From Narthecium ossifragum (Eukaryota; Streptophyta; Magnoliopsida; Dioscoreales; Nartheciaceae): 64,000 nt of DNA. The notes below the pieces were generated by a model. The model was not told where the DNA came from. It made no database searches and saw only the letters and a program-made list of their open reading frames with translations. Position 1 is the first letter of the stretch. Every line of letters begins with the position of its first letter. The position numbers were made by a program, and so were the translations under genes. This document shows positions 1-14,443 of this stretch, piece after piece. The stretch covers positions 3,439,654 through 3,503,653 of the forward strand of contig OY986970.1 in the NCBI GenBank assembly GCA_963920575.1. The letters run 5' to 3'.

Positions 1-3000
1 TTATGAAGGTGACCACATCATCAGACGAGTTGAGCAGATACCTGGCATTCGAACACTTCCGCCCAACAGCACAAGAGAAGTAGTTATCACCCTTGAGATC
101 AAGCACTGATGATCCCTCGTGCCATGATGTGATCTCCTCAGGGCACCGCCAACTGCCTGGGTTATGATTGGCAAATAGTCTCCTTTCCGACCCCCCCAGT
201 GGCACCTTATGTGATCTACCGTGTGATACCCTAGAGCTGCTCTTGTTATTCGATAACTTCCCTGCGAACCTTCTGTCAGTGGATGCCTTGACAACATCAG
301 CTGCCTTTGCTCTTGCACAGCTTGCAGCTTCAGATGGAAGCTCTGGCTCAAAAAATGTATAGATATCTTCATCCTGAACCACATCAACATTGCCTTAGCA
401 TAAAGAATGTCCAAATTAGTACTTCGCATGCTGTAATAGTATTGAACCAACGGCACAAGCAACAACAACGTAGAAAATATCTGTTAGGTGCAGGACCTTT
501 TGACCAATTTCCATGGGATATTAGAACGGAGTTTGCAACTAAAATCAAGCAGGTACGAGTAAGTTACATGGGAGATCAGGCTGATCATAGATCATAGCTA
601 TCAATGAATTTACAAGGGCTAGATAGTATAGTATTACATAGTTCCCACTTGAATTGTGTTCAAAAGAATGCAACAAACGTGGAGCACCCTCATTCACCAG
701 CCTAAATGCTTATAACTACCACAGATAGCTGATAGAATTTTAGTACTGAACAAAAACCTCATTAACAGAATTGGGGATGAAATGTATGTCAGATGAAAGT
801 AGAACACAAAGCAGTATATACACTTTTAAATATGTGTATCACTGCTTAAAGAAAAACCATGAAAACCTATACTATATTGAATCAAAGGTACCACAGATAA
901 AAAGCACAGAAATATTCTGTCAGGAACCAGACGTTGCTACAACATCAGTTTGATTTGTGTGATACCACAAATCAAGGGTGTACGGCAAATTTGGTTCAAT
1001 CTCCACTTCTTAAGTACACTTTTCTTTGAATGTTTTCTAAAGAACCATGGCAAATTTAAAAGAATCCAACTTAGATATTACATCATTTTCCCCTTTTCCA
1101 TTCTTTCTTTAACTCTTCTATTTCCCTATCTCTAAAAAGTGATTTTGGTGGTGACTTTTCTATGGAGTATGCAAGGGAAATTTATTTCACTAAGATACCA
1201 CAACTAACTACCCATTCTTATGACATCATCATGGTTTATATCACTTTATTAAAAGAGAAGTTACCTTTCCAAGAAAGTGACCGATGCACAACACAAAATC
1301 GATTGGTGTAACCATGCTTTTGCAATGAACAATTTCTCCCAAAATACGATCAATAGCAGCACCCTACATAAAACAGAAGAAATTGAAAACAGTGGCTTTC
1401 TTAAATAGAAACCTAGATAGTTGAAGTTAAAAGACCAATTTCTTCTGGATGTTCTCACATATAAAGAAGCATCATTCAATTTGTCATAATCCTAGGATCC
1501 TATGATGCAGTGCTCAATTTTGTTCATCACTGGCGAGTGAAGAATCTAGTTATAAGTTTATCTTGAAGGCCACTAAACTTTTTAAGTTACAGCTTTAAAC
1601 AGAACAGTCCTACCCATCTCCCCGAGCAAACTCTTAAAAAGTCTAGTTTACCAGCTGTCTTCATTGTTTGACGTCCCACCTTAAATTCTCGAAGACTTTG
1701 GGTTATCACAAATAGTAAAATGGAGGACAACTATATTGTAAAGCTGGCTATAAAATGATAAATAAATTGGCAAACTATTTGGGTCATTCATCTTCAGATC
1801 CTGGTCGTCTCAGTAGAATTAGCTGGATATAAAATGATCAAAAATCAGCAAACTTCATATGGATATTCATCTTCAGAATCTTGGCCATCTCAAGATAATT
1901 TTTTGTAGCAGAGTTATCAATGTGGCAACATCACTTTAAATAGACTAGGATAGTACACACAGACCTTTGTAACTCCAACAGATCGAACCTCAACTGATCT
2001 GCTACCTTGGACAACATCAACAGCCGCATTAGAGATTGGGCCAGTCCATAAATGTTGCAGCATATCTCTTGCTTGAAGTCTTCCAAATTCAACATCTGCC
2101 AAATCATAAGGTCGGAAGAAGAATAGTTTCAAGTTAATTAGCACATGACTTGTGAAAATTATCATACAACTGTATATCTGAACACATACCTGCATACTTG
2201 TAATTCCATACAAGCGAAGTTTCCCGGTGTTCAAAATGAGATCTAGGCGTTCTCTCAGTGAAATACTCAAAGACATGCTGAAAAAGTTGTAGTAAAAGCC
2301 CAAATTAGCTCACTTAAGAATGCTAAATCAAGAGAATATGGTACAACATGAGCACCTTCACACTGTCAACCCAATCCATGTTCAAATGCTCTGGCATTGT
2401 AGTCATCCACTCCCCCTCTGTACGGCGCAAGAACATACCATTTTCTGCTGCCAGCCACATGTCGTAGTCTCCAAAATTCTGCAGAGAGAATCAGCTTTAC
2501 CTTCTCTTCTAACTCTAGTGAATGTTTGGAACAAGCAACAAATAAAGCTATACATCATCCAAGACACTTCTGTCACTTCCACTTAGGACAACAACTGTTG
2601 TCTTTGGATCATCACAAAGAGTTCTTAGGGGCTCCTTGAGTTCTGGGTGTAACTTAAGCTCCATCTCCTTAATTTGATCACCACCTCTTCTTCCAGGAGA
2701 CTCAACCGATTCTGTGAGCGTTGAATTAAACCCCTAAGATGTTGTAACAGGAACACAATTAGACAAGACTGCAAACATCAAAGATAAATGTGGCTTGTGA
2801 GTTTCAGTTGTGCACTTGTGTACAAGTCATCCATAGAAATTTCCTAATAGAAAACAGATAGTAACGATAACCAAACCAAAAAACCACATTAGAGCTCTTG
2901 AAAAAACAAGTGCAATTTAGTCGGCAGTTCACAATTCATCATGGTGTAATAACTTCAGTTCAGGTTGTCAAGACTCAAGTGCCACACATTAAGCGATACG

Positions 3001-6000
3001 ATATTGACTTGATAAACTATTTAGCCATGCTTGAAATTAGCCTGTGAGGATGTCAAGTGTCACGAAGCTATTAAGTTAACAAGGAGAAGATGCATGGCAG
3101 GTAATGGATAGGGGAGCTTAATATCAATATGCTCGTTGCTTCTTTCACCTGCCAATATTTGCTAAAGATGGTGGAATAATTGAAATCAATCCAATCCAAT
3201 CAATAAAAGCTAACAAGGTCATCGACATTCTAACTACTATCCAAAACCCAAATCATGTGCAACCAGGTCAGAAGAAACCGGGAAAGCTTCAACGTTCAAA
3301 AACGCATCTGAATTGCATAAGAAAAATGATTCCTCAAGAAGGTTGTTTTCAGCACAAAGCAGCAGAAACTGATTAGCTGTCTTTGAGTAATTGCAAGAAT
3401 AAATCCAGATAATAATTCAATATTGTAACGCCCTCACCCTTTCCACACAATATTGTATGCTTTTGCCTCATTGGCAGAAACTGAGAACACTTACCAATAG
3501 ATCACCCATCCCGGGACCGCTCCAAGACAAGTACGCTTAACCTGAAGTTTTCCAACTCTTTATCCATATAGTGGAAATTGTTATTATAAATTTCCTACTC
3601 TTTACGTTAATTGGAATGATGTATTTAATTATATGCTGCAATTACTTAATGTCATCTAAATTATCTTGATAATTAGATAATTTCAGTTTTTGTTGTATAA
3701 TAGGTAAAGCATGTGCTTGTTGCATTAATCTCTGTATGCGCATGTTAGGAAATGGTATTAGAGCCGATACCCGACATGAAATTATGCCAGCGAAGGCGCT
3801 GAGCCACGTAACGGGGTGGATTATGTGGATCCGGCGTCTGGCTAAGTCCAATAGCCAAGTACGCAATTCTACAACGCCTAGATGTGAATCGGGAACATAT
3901 TTATATGTATGTCAATTGCATTTTATAATACAACACGTTTTAAAGCCATGATTGCAGTGATTCCGTTATAAAACTCCAGGTTAAGCGTGCTTGCCTTGAA
4001 GCGATCCCGGGATGGGTGACTTAATAGGAAGTGGTGACCTATTGGGAAGTGTTCTCGGTTTTTGCGAACAATATTGTATGGGAAGGGCGATGGCGTTACA
4101 CAACCACTGCCTGCATCAATTGGAAGAAAAAGATATTACAAGATCATAGGGTGTGACCACATGTTTCCCCCAGAACAAAAGTAGCCAAGCATACATCACT
4201 GCCATCACAAGGATACATGATCAAATAATAACATGTTAAAGAGAACGTTTTCCAGGTATATACATATTCATCAAGAATAAATACATCACGAAAATATTTT
4301 ACCCCAGATGATTTAAAGCATTTCCTCTATAATTTCACAGAACATGAGTGTAGGATATCAGAGCAGAGACTGTTAATTCAGATGGACAAACTGCATCCTT
4401 AACTTCACATATTTTTTATTTAATGCATTGCGTGGAAGGAAGTACAGACTAGGGGGACTTCATTAGGACAGAGACAAGATAAATGAAGTGGAGGAACAAG
4501 TCCAAAGTGCATTATAATCGTTTATACGAACACGTTACTAAGAAGGAACAACTTCCTTATGCAGATGGACAAAGCTAGGGCAGCATGGAAACCTCAGTCT
4601 GAATAAGTTTGAGGCGAATGTTAGAACTAAAACTGAAGCGAAATCATAAGACTATTAGAACTACAACTGTATCATTGTGTGCACTGACAAGATCTGAACT
4701 ACAAGTGGATGGTATAAGTAGTGGGCCAAATAAGACCTGCCTGAAGGTTGGTAACTCGCAACCCCTTTCTCAGAATAGGGTCTTTCAAATATCCACAAAC
4801 TACACTAACCAAGAGTGTTTCCTGCCTTGTTGCCCCTAATACCATATGTAGCACCATAGACACTCTCGTCAATGTTGGGCCAGGATCATACTACTAACAT
4901 AGGTTCAATGTTTATTGGAAATTACATCCAAACTTTCCCCTCAGGAAATCCTATCTTTAAATATTTCCACAAATAATATTGCAAGAAATTTTCAAATGAC
5001 TGGCTTGAAGTTGAAAATTCTGAGATAAAATTCAATTACTTTTAGACAGAATGAAATACCTAGTGGGCAATTGCAGCTGAAGAAAAAGGACAAGTAATTC
5101 ACTATAGATACTTCTGCAACTAAAATAACAAGCTCTACTCAGACATCTAGCAAAGCTATTCTGCCGAAAATCAAATTTAGAAAACTGAAAAACAACTTAC
5201 AAGAAATGCGTGTTGTGTTATATGGTCTTGGCCTAAAGAAATTAAACTTGAAAAGATGGGAAGAAAGATACCAGTATGAGTAACCGATTCTTGGACGTCA
5301 AATATCGTTCAATTGCAGTACATGCGGGAAGTAAAGGTGGAACTTGTCTTGTTCTTAGTTGGGCTTCAACAACAGTATCATTAAGCTCACTACAGACACA
5401 AAAAAATATGTAAGAGCGCTTTTAAATTGAATTTAAACGAAAGTAATTGCCAACAAAACTCCTTTAAAAGAATTGCTATATGGGGCAAAAGAAATTGCAC
5501 AGGGAGAAATTCTGAAACAGAATACTAAATACTATCTACGATCTTGAATGCTATCAGAAGTTGCATATATAAGCTCATTACCAAATCACCATGAGTCAGT
5601 GACCTAGAAGGCAAAAGACGAGAATGTGACTACTATGCTGTCTATGCTGAATAGAATGGATTGAAACCATAACATATAACAATAAAAGAGAGGATGTCAA
5701 GCCAGTTAAACTCCAATTGAGGATGTAGCAGGAATTATCAGTGACAAGCTTCAGTAGCACCAAATGAGCAAATACATAATTACTAGCCTATTGTTGGGAT
5801 CCCTTTGCAACAGACAGATCATGAAAACTTTTGAAATAAATTGCATTGAAGTAATGACCTGTTTGTGCCTATCAGCACAGACTTGAATATTTTCCTGCGC
5901 GTCCCAAGGATCAGTTGAGTAATTAATTTGTGTCAGTCAGCAACAATACATCGACACTTTTTTGCACATGATGACTGTATTGATGTCATCATGTGCAAAA

Positions 6001-9000
6001 ACGTTTCTTGAATTTTTTAATGTTAAGCTGGCCATTTCCCAAGGACTCCTCTTTCAGAACAGTTAGAATTGATGAAAAGAAGCCTATCTCCAGATATCAG
6101 GCATCATGTAAGGACCATTGTACAATTTGACGAATATCTGTTTCCTTAAACAGCTCTTGATCTAATTGCCTTTATAATGGTGATAAGTACCTGACAGAAT
6201 AGCTGTGTCGAAGGTTTCACAAATAACCAGTTTGATGTTAAACTTTGCTAGATCCCTAAGGCAAGTTGGTGGTGATTTTGGTGGACCTCAGAATGTCCTT
6301 TCTTTTCTAAGGCAAGATCCTAAACATCCTCCCTCCCCCACCTCATCCATGGCTCTTCATACTTCAAACCACAGAAGGATAAGCATAAGAAAAGCGGACC
6401 ATCAAAATGCCGAAGAAGAATTTTATTAAAATGCAGTTGTCTTCTCCTTAGTCGAACTATTACACGGTATCTCAACATCTCTTAGTCCGATCTATAAACA
6501 GCACAGATAGATGATGATATTTCTACCAATTGATATCTGAAAAAACCCCATCCTTCCCCAAATGACCGTTGCTATACTCATTATAAATTTATAACCTTCA
6601 AGCTCTACATTTTGCAACCATCCAAGTAGAAGTTGGCTATAGGATAAACATTAGAATCCAAAGAAATTAAGGTTCATGTTCTTCCATCCACAAAGGAAAT
6701 CAGGAAAGATGTCCAAATCAACATATTCTAGAAACTAAAATTTTTAATAGAAGTAAAATTTCATAACATAATAACTTGATCTGTACCTTACAAAAGTTTC
6801 TGCCCAATCCTGGGCAGTGTGTGTAGTCACATGTGCATAGTTATGTCTGTGCCGCTTTTCCCGCTCATCAGCAGGCATATTCAAGGCATAACCTATCGAT
6901 GAAGCCACTTCTGTGATGTTCCAAGGGTTCACCAGGAGTGCACCAGCTCCAAGAGATTGGGCCGCACCAGCAAACTAGATAAAAATGTACCAACTTCAAT
7001 TATAAACATTCAGTTCAGATCGAAAACCAGGAAGGAGCAGCAGCACAAAAGCAATTTTGATCTATTTCTCACAGCAAAATCTTTGTCAAAAAAACGTAAC
7101 TAAAGAAACTCGAGATTATTTTCTCTAAAAAAATCTACTTGGCAATAGGTTCTCACTAGAATATGCCAATAATAGGAGTTAAAAGGAAGTGAAACCTAAA
7201 CTAATGATGTATCACTTGGTACCTAGAAGGCTAGAAGAGTACTTTCAATCTAATAATCTATGAAAATATGTTGACTTCAAGCCAGATCCATTTATATTCT
7301 CAAACTATCAAAAAAATTTGCAACGTGCAAGACTACATTTAATCGATGAACATGTGTGCACCTTCATGCTAGATACATCGACTTTCTCAAACTATCAAAG
7401 TTCAACCTACACTATCAAAAAGTTTGGCTGTTTGAATTGGGGGAAAGCATGATCAGAACGTAGATGGAAGCTAATCTAACCTTTTCACACGAAATGCCTT
7501 CTAATTGAGGCATTACATACCAATGGTGAACTACCTTTGACTATAAATCAAACAATAACCTGACCAAAACAATTCATATGTGCACCGCCCAGATAGCAGG
7601 CATGTCAATCATTCAATGGTATTATCATAGTGAAAATGTCAGCAAGTAAACTTGATAGAAAGAGAAAAGAAACGAGTGAATTCAAACGATTCATGAATGA
7701 GAATTACTTCACTCAATATAAGGACCCCTTTCTTGATGTTTTGGCATGCCACGAACTCGTAGCTTACAAGATTCATCCCATCTCTCAGTGATGTCACAAG
7801 TGCCACGTCTAGAAAAAGGTACAATAAAGAAACAAGGTATCGTTACATAACACTCAGCATGGAAAAAGGACTGAAATGAAATGCAAATAATGGCATGGCT
7901 GTCTAACACTGCACACAATAAAAGGTGGCATAAGCATGATATATAGTGTCAACTATTAGAATCAAAGAATAAGCCTAGCGGCCAACATCAACCATACAAC
8001 AAGCTGAATCTCTACACGAAGGGAACTAATTTTATGTTTAATTCTGTTTGGGATAAGCTAATTGGCAGGACATAATTCTTTTCATAATATAGACTTCTTA
8101 TTCGCCATTATGGAGCAGCCTAAAAATTTATTCTTCTGGAGTCGATCTTACTTGTCGGCATCCTCCAAAATTCATGAAATGTCAATTTTCCATGACAGCA
8201 GCACAAGTTGCTGGCCAATTATCACTCAGCACAAAAAAAAATTGTTTGACCAGAAGAATTCACACTGCCAAGTGTTGGTACAGTTAAAAGCTAATATATA
8301 GTTAATCAAATTCTACTAATTACGAAGTTATGATTTTCTTTCGTGAGTTAATTTAAACTTGTTCGACAAGTGCGAGGCACATTCAAGTACCAGCCGTTAC
8401 AGGGTCTCGCAAGAGCTGCTTCAAGGTGATTAAAGGTCAAAATTAAGAGAACCATCCATCTTAAAGCTTCTCAACAAGATTTCCACTTTTTGCAAAAGAA
8501 TTTCCAACAACAGAAAGGATCAGAGCTATAATTAAAGATATTATACTTAGACAAAACAGGAAAATTATCTAAAGGGACAAAGATAAGTACCAGTGATAGC
8601 ATATAGAGCACATAGTGATTGAAAATCAAGGGAACGGTCCTGCAAGAAAGGAAAACCCTCAATAAGATATGCTTTAGTATAATTTAACTCAAAAGATTGA
8701 TGATCCATAGAACTTAAAGAGAAGGAATAAGATCCTGTTTGTCAATACATTCTTCAAAGGTTTAAGGGAAATTAGCAAGCTTCCTCACCCAAAGGCCCAG
8801 ATATTACAAAAACAACAAAGCTGAAGCTAACCCAAAGGTCGTAGAGAACTCCCTCGATGGAGAGACTATACATAATTCAGATTAGCTTCCAGCCTGGAAA
8901 AAGTAACTAGAACCCAGTTAACTTGAGTAGGTTCAGTGCAAAAGCAAACCAAGCCACTTGAGTTCCCACAAACCCAACCTCAAAATGAGCTAGACTACAG

Positions 9001-12000
9001 TAATTTAGTAGGTTGTTACAAAAAATCTCGCCTAGTTTACAGATCATGTAAAACCTATAATACTACTTTTGGCTCTGTGTTTTTAGGTTCTGGACCCGAT
9101 AACACAACCGACTTAAGCTAACTTGTTCACAGATATGCATTGAATATGCAAACAATGTGTTGTATCAGGTTAGCCTAGGAATGGACAATCTCAAAGGTTA
9201 AGTTTCATTTTTTTGGATTGGCTTAAAGCCCAATGCAACACATCCAAGTCAAACCTTGAAGCCATGTCCACAATTAGTGATGCTTTCAAAGGCATGTTCG
9301 TTGGAACTTTGGCTCAAATCCTATGATACAGAACTGCGCCACAGCAACAAAGTTTAAGCAGCTCCAAATGCAGAAATCAGAGAAGATTAAGAGTTCACTT
9401 CAATTAGGTCACTGATTGCATGAAAAAAATCCAATCAAGTGCACCTTCAGCTGACTTAGGAGGCAGCAAGATAATCAAAACCAAAATGGTGATAGTGGAG
9501 GGGAGGCCAACCAGGTGGTGTATAGGAACAGCAGTTAGTGTCCCAAACCGGCCATTAATCCGTCCAACGATCTCATGAACTTGGCTGGTAAGCTTTTGAT
9601 CTGGTATAAGAAAATGACAAAGTAACCAATGTGTAGTACAAAAAATCACAACTGTGAAACGTCTGAGACACAAAGAACTGAAGTAGAACTGAACTTTAAA
9701 ATAAAGAAAATGAAAATTTAGTGTTCACATTAGTTCATGATTATCTCTCTACAACAGCAAGGGGCGTTGTGGGTGGGTTGTGGGGGGTGGGTGGAGGGGT
9801 GGTGGCCAATTTTGTTTGGCATCTTATGGTAGTAAAGCCCCCTTTAGGCTCACTCCCTTTTCCGAAAGTAATTAACAAAACAAGGGTGGACAATCAAAAC
9901 AAACTCTTTTTTGCAGTCTGAAAACCTTGCCTCAGCTCTCTTATTTTTTTGAGCTGTAATAAGTTCTTGTATCCAAAGCCTCCACTACAGCCCACTTCCA
10001 TTGCCTAGGGAACAAAATGTTTCTAATGCAATCATTGCATGCTTGGGAATGAACCATCGTTCCCACGGGACATGCAGGCCACATGGAAGTAAACCATCAT
10101 TCCCATCAAAACCCAATACAAGGCGATTACTTTCATAAACACATGCCACAAATTGTACCATATATTACAGAGTCATAAAAGAGTTCAAGGATAGAATAAG
10201 CTATAATTTGACGAGAAGTCAAATTTCATGGCAAACAAAGTGCCCACTAAGTAAATCGCATACACTCTGTTGCTTATGTTGCGCCTTAAGAACAGAACTT
10301 GCCAATGTAAAATTATGAAATGCTAAAGACAAAGTGCAGAATGAGTATGACATATAAGTATCTAGAAAAGTTAGTAAATAGAGAAACATGGAGCATCTAG
10401 GAAAGAACCATTTTCTAGGATCAAAAGTGATGCATACAGTCGGGAACATCCGTTCTTGTTGGCACAGCAATTTGCAGCAAAACAACTTTCTCACGCCATG
10501 CTGGATTTTCCTCGAGGAACTTTTCAAAGGCCAAAATCTTTTGAGGAATTCCCTTAATCATGTCAAGGCGGTCAACACCCAACATCACCTAGACATCAAG
10601 ATAATAAACAAGAAACAATATTGATGGACTTTTGCATAAAGCTAAAGAATGTTATAACGATAGCAATTGACATTATGCAATAAAGTTAAACTACTAAAAT
10701 CAAGAGTTAAAAGGAAAGTTAAAGACTATTCCTGAACACTTGTTATATTAGAGATTGCACTCTACTTGGTGCTTAGCAACCAGACATCCAAACATATTAA
10801 CAACAAATATATATGAATTTCTTTACAGCAGGATGACTATGCTAAGGTATAATGTGAATGCAAGTTAACACGAGACAAATTGGCTGATATATCTTGCATC
10901 GAGATAAAATTTAGCTTTAACTAGTCTCCTTGTCATGCAAGAACTTCCCTTATTAGCACATAGGTAAGGAAAACTCATGGTAGAAGACTTCCACTTAAAT
11001 CATGAAATTCCTGAAAAATATTAAAATGTTGTCTAGTAAGTTGATCTCACCTTACGTCCGGCAAACCTTTGCTTCAATTCGTTGATGTTATCTTTGACTG
11101 TTGTAACTTCAAGTGCCCTTTTAAACCTTTCAGCATCTATACCAATTGGAAACTGAAGACTCCGGCCAAAAAGAAAATGCAGAATCAAAACAATGGTGTA
11201 AGCAGTAGGAACGAAAGGAGCACTAACATTTAGATTATTCTGGAACAAGAAAATGCAAATGCCATCACTTGTATAGCATGCACGTATGAAAGAACACTGA
11301 GATCCACACAGAGTTGCACACCAAATTAATGCTCAGTTTACCATAGGTAGTGCTAACATAACAACTCAATCCATACCGCAGCAACTCGAGTCAGCTTTCC
11401 TTGGTCTTCAACGCCTTCTGGTGTACCCTCAAGTCCAAGAATTCGGGTACAGGCACTAACAAAGTGCCTTGCATAGTCATATGTGTGAAATCTGGATAAT
11501 CAATAAAACAAATAAGCTTTTGCCTTCCTGGAATGATCCTCGAAAATTTGATTAGATTCAAATGCATTTTGATGAAGGGCAAGGATGAAGTTTCTGCTTG
11601 CTATAGAGAACATCAAATCATCTTTGAAAACAAATCAGAAGTCAAACAGATCAAACAAGACTAATTCTCATTCATTTGAAGTTAATAACTGTATAACGCA
11701 TATAGTAAACAGAAGATTTCCACGGGTGATACAACTCAAGAAAACATAGGGGTAATATGGATAAATAGGGATAAAAAAAAGCAGTGCCGAGTGCACAGTG
11801 GAGTAACCAATCATTGAGCATTTTGCATATACATCTTTATAGCTTCTATGCTACATTTTGGATTGTAACAAAACTTTGCTGAGCATAATTTAGTGCCAAC
11901 ACTTACCTCTTATAAAAACTTTGAAGCAAAAAAATCCAGATAAAAATATTTGCACAGTGACTATGTTACCATATCAGAATAAAAGCAGTTGTTTTGTGGT

Positions 12001-13434
12001 CAATAACTTTCTAAAGCATTTGCGTGTCTTCTTCATTTTTGGCATAGGGGCAAAAGTTGGTGTCACAATTGAATAGTGATCTTGTTGGCAAGCCAAGCCA
12101 TGTGCCACACACAAACCCAAAGTGCCAAATCAAAAGAACTGCTCACCCTACTAAATCAGCCGCAAGAACAGATCTAAGTAGCTCCGACCTGGAAGGCAGG
12201 GTCCTGTGAATTTCTGAAGAAGGAAACGGTGTGTGAAGGAACCAACCAACTTTCATCTTGCTGTCATAATCCTTGAGGCATTTTGGAAGAAACATGAGAT
12301 GGTAGTCATGGCACCAAACAACATCCCCCTCTTCGTAATGTTGGCTGACTACATCGGCAAACATCTGGTTTGCCCGTTTATATGCATCAAACTGTGACTG
12401 AAAACTGCGAGTAGTTGCGAGCCTGTCTTCTTGGGGAAGCCCAAGATAGTGAAAAAGAGGCCACAAGATGTTGTTGCAGTAGCCGTTGTAGTACTGATGA
12501 ACAATTTCCTCGTCAAGAAAAACTGGAATACACCTCTGCATTGAAACCACACATATAGAAACAGTTCAAGAAGCCAAACTATGTTGCATAAACCTTAAAT
12601 GACAAGAGTTCAACTGACACAAACCTTCTCAGCTAGCGCCTTCGTAAGTGCCCTCTGCCCGACTTCATCTGGTACATTCACACCAGCCCACCCAATCCAT
12701 CTAGCATCAACTTCCTTCACACCTGCCATTCAGGAGGAACCAGTCAATACAAATTGGATTTAAACAATTCTTCTTCCTCGCATGCACGCACAAGCAAGAG
12801 TGAAGCACCATCATGGAAACTTTTATGAACCTCTTCAAGAAACATTCTTGAATTGACTGCCCACATGGAACTTCGATTTTGAGACAAAATTCATGACAAT
12901 GATCAATGCAGTAGTTCAACATAACCCAGGAGACTAATTCATCGCATGATAATAAGCATTTCAAAAGTAGAAAAATGGAATTACAAAGAGAGACAGTTCT
13001 TGTGGCGTCCACTTACCAAGAAGAGCGCTAACTAGACCACCAGCGCTAATCTCCAGCGACCATGAATCCTCCCCTTTCCTAACAGCGGACACCGGCAACC
13101 TATTTGCCACAACGAGCAACCTCTGCTTCATAGGGGACCGGTCCGAACAGCCGCCGTGCCCCTCGCCAAACATCCTAAACGCCGCTGCAAATTCCTCCAC
13201 CGCGTCCTCCTCCTCGTAGCCACCCACGCGACTACCTTCCCTCGCAACATCGCTTCCCTCGTTATCGCTGTCGAGCAGCTCCGCCTCCCTGCTGCCGCTC
13301 CCACCGTCTTCAACGTTAATAGCCCGGTTGAACTTCCTGAGCTCCCTCTCTCTCATCAGCCTCTCCACCCTCCCGGGGTTCCGGCTGTACTTGCTCCCCG
13401 GCATGGTCCCGTTGGACGTCCTCGCCAACTTCAT
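1..13434 (-). CDS. TPS1: Class I trehalose-6-phosphate synthase (TPS1 type), 3' end cut by window edge
   Basis: Makes trehalose-6-phosphate, a sugar signal, from UDP-glucose and glucose-6-phosphate in the cytosol. Seventeen coding exons read on the minus strand: 13434-13017, 12722-12625, 12535-12147, 11491-11377, 11152-11051, 10588-10438, 9600-9512, 8639-8591, 7808-7708, 6974-6787, 5389-5272, 2733-2554, 2478-2356, 2277-2190, 2095-1965, 1363-1265 and 373 to beyond 1. All junctions keep phase, giving about 937 residues, close to the roughly 940 of Arabidopsis TPS1. Seen: an N-terminal extension (1-102), then a GT20 synthase domain starting with [11 protein letters not shown] (~105), with [11 protein letters not shown] (~440) and [12 protein letters not shown] (~478), then a phosphatase-like domain (~600-870). 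There the catalytic DxDGT motif is replaced by GFNSTLT (607), so phosphatase activity is not expected, as in class I enzymes. The many introns also fit class I. An alternative start is Met11 at 13404, which matches the Arabidopsis start (MPG). The stop codon lies outside the window. Confidence 0.95.
3426..4101. mobile_element. Cassandra-like 5S-RNA-bearing retroelement with inverted arms, in TPS1 intron 11
   Basis: The ends are near-mirror copies: TGTAACGCCCTCACCC at the left and GGGCGATGGCGTTACA at the right. Each arm carries a stretch resembling the 3' half of plant 5S rRNA (GTTAAGCGTGCTTG and GGATGGGTGAC blocks): minus sense at about 3490-3545, plus sense at about 3979-4050. Between them, TGGTATTAGAGCC at 3753-3765 resembles the initiator-methionine tRNA primer-binding site (TGGTATCAGAGC). 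Cassandra TRIM elements have 5S sequence in their LTRs and this primer site. The arms here are inverted rather than direct, so this would be a rearranged copy. No clear target duplication was found. Confidence 0.65.
5960..6000. repeat. Perfect 16-bp inverted repeat (hairpin) in TPS1 intron 10
   Basis: TTTTGCACATGATGAC (5960-5975) is followed after 9 bases by its exact reverse complement (5985-6000). It could be a remnant of a small foldback element; nothing ties it to a function. Confidence 0.6.
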
Positions 13435-14443
13435 CGTCTTCGTCTCCCTCTCCCCTGCATTGGAACAGGGGACGATTCCGCCATCATCTCCATCGCGTAA
13501 GAAAGCGAAACAAAACCAACATACAAGAATAAAACCGCAGGACGACGGCGTCCTTCTTTAAGAATGAAGGATTCGTTTATATCGGGTGGCGACCATGACT
13601 AGCAATAAAAGTCCTCATCGTACCAAGGGAGCGAGCGAACAGTGACGAGTTCTTAGCGAGGAAGCAATAAGATCGGGCTCAAGAGAGGCATTTAAACGGT
13701 TGGCGATGGGAGAGATGGGGTTGGCTCGGAGGGAGTGGTGGTGGGGGCGGGGCGAGGCGGGGCGAGGAAAGATGGGGCTACGGTGGTCCATTCCATGCCA
13801 TCCGAGGCATGCACACGCATGGAAATCATCAAGCACCTCCTCTCCCTCCAAAGGGATGGTGATCTCTCCGGACCGAACCCCGGCCCCAGGCATCATACGT
13901 CATCCCCCCACCTCCTCTTCCAGGCGCTTTGAATTCTATACGACATGGGCCCCGGATCCTCCTTATTTTAACACGCTTCCTGAAGCAGTAAAAAAATTCC
14001 AAGGAGGAAGAAAGCACCTGGATTTCGATCCCAAGAGAGAGACGAGCGCGCGAGGGATTCACCGGCGGGCGGGGGCGGCGGGCCGCGCGCGGTGTGAATC
14101 TTGAGCGGGTTCTTGGCGCTCTTGTCGACAGCGGCGGGGGCGCTAGGCTGGGATGCGGTGGCCTTTAGAAGGGCGTCGAGCCAAAGGAGCTCAGGAGCCA
14201 TGCAGGTCTTGTGTCTTTAGACTATTATTTATTACATAGGAGGCGTTTTGATACATCCACTCCTCATCCTCCTTTTTCCACCCTGTTTTCAAACCAAAAA
14301 AGAAAAGAAAAGAACGAAACCATTTTTTCAGCCGTTATGTTTGAATCGGATTTATTCCTCTATATCACAAACTAACCTCTGTTTTTTACTTCTTCGTAGC
14401 AGTTCTCCACGATAGTCAGGAAACAGAAAAGATGGAGTGAGAG
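13435..14443. other. Intergenic space between divergent TPS1 and GDSL genes
   Basis: The two genes point away from each other, so this kilobase should hold both promoters and the TPS1 5' UTR. A possible 3' splice site (ATGCAG) at about 13459 on the minus strand, just upstream of the TPS1 start, allows a 5' UTR intron. The stretch 13690-14110 is GC-rich with G/C runs; its open frames match no family I know. No firm TATA box was identified. Confidence 0.5.

Noticed and set aside
13156..13561. Plus-strand open frames over TPS1 exon 1
   Set aside because: Antisense to a clear coding exon; proline/arginine-rich without any family match.
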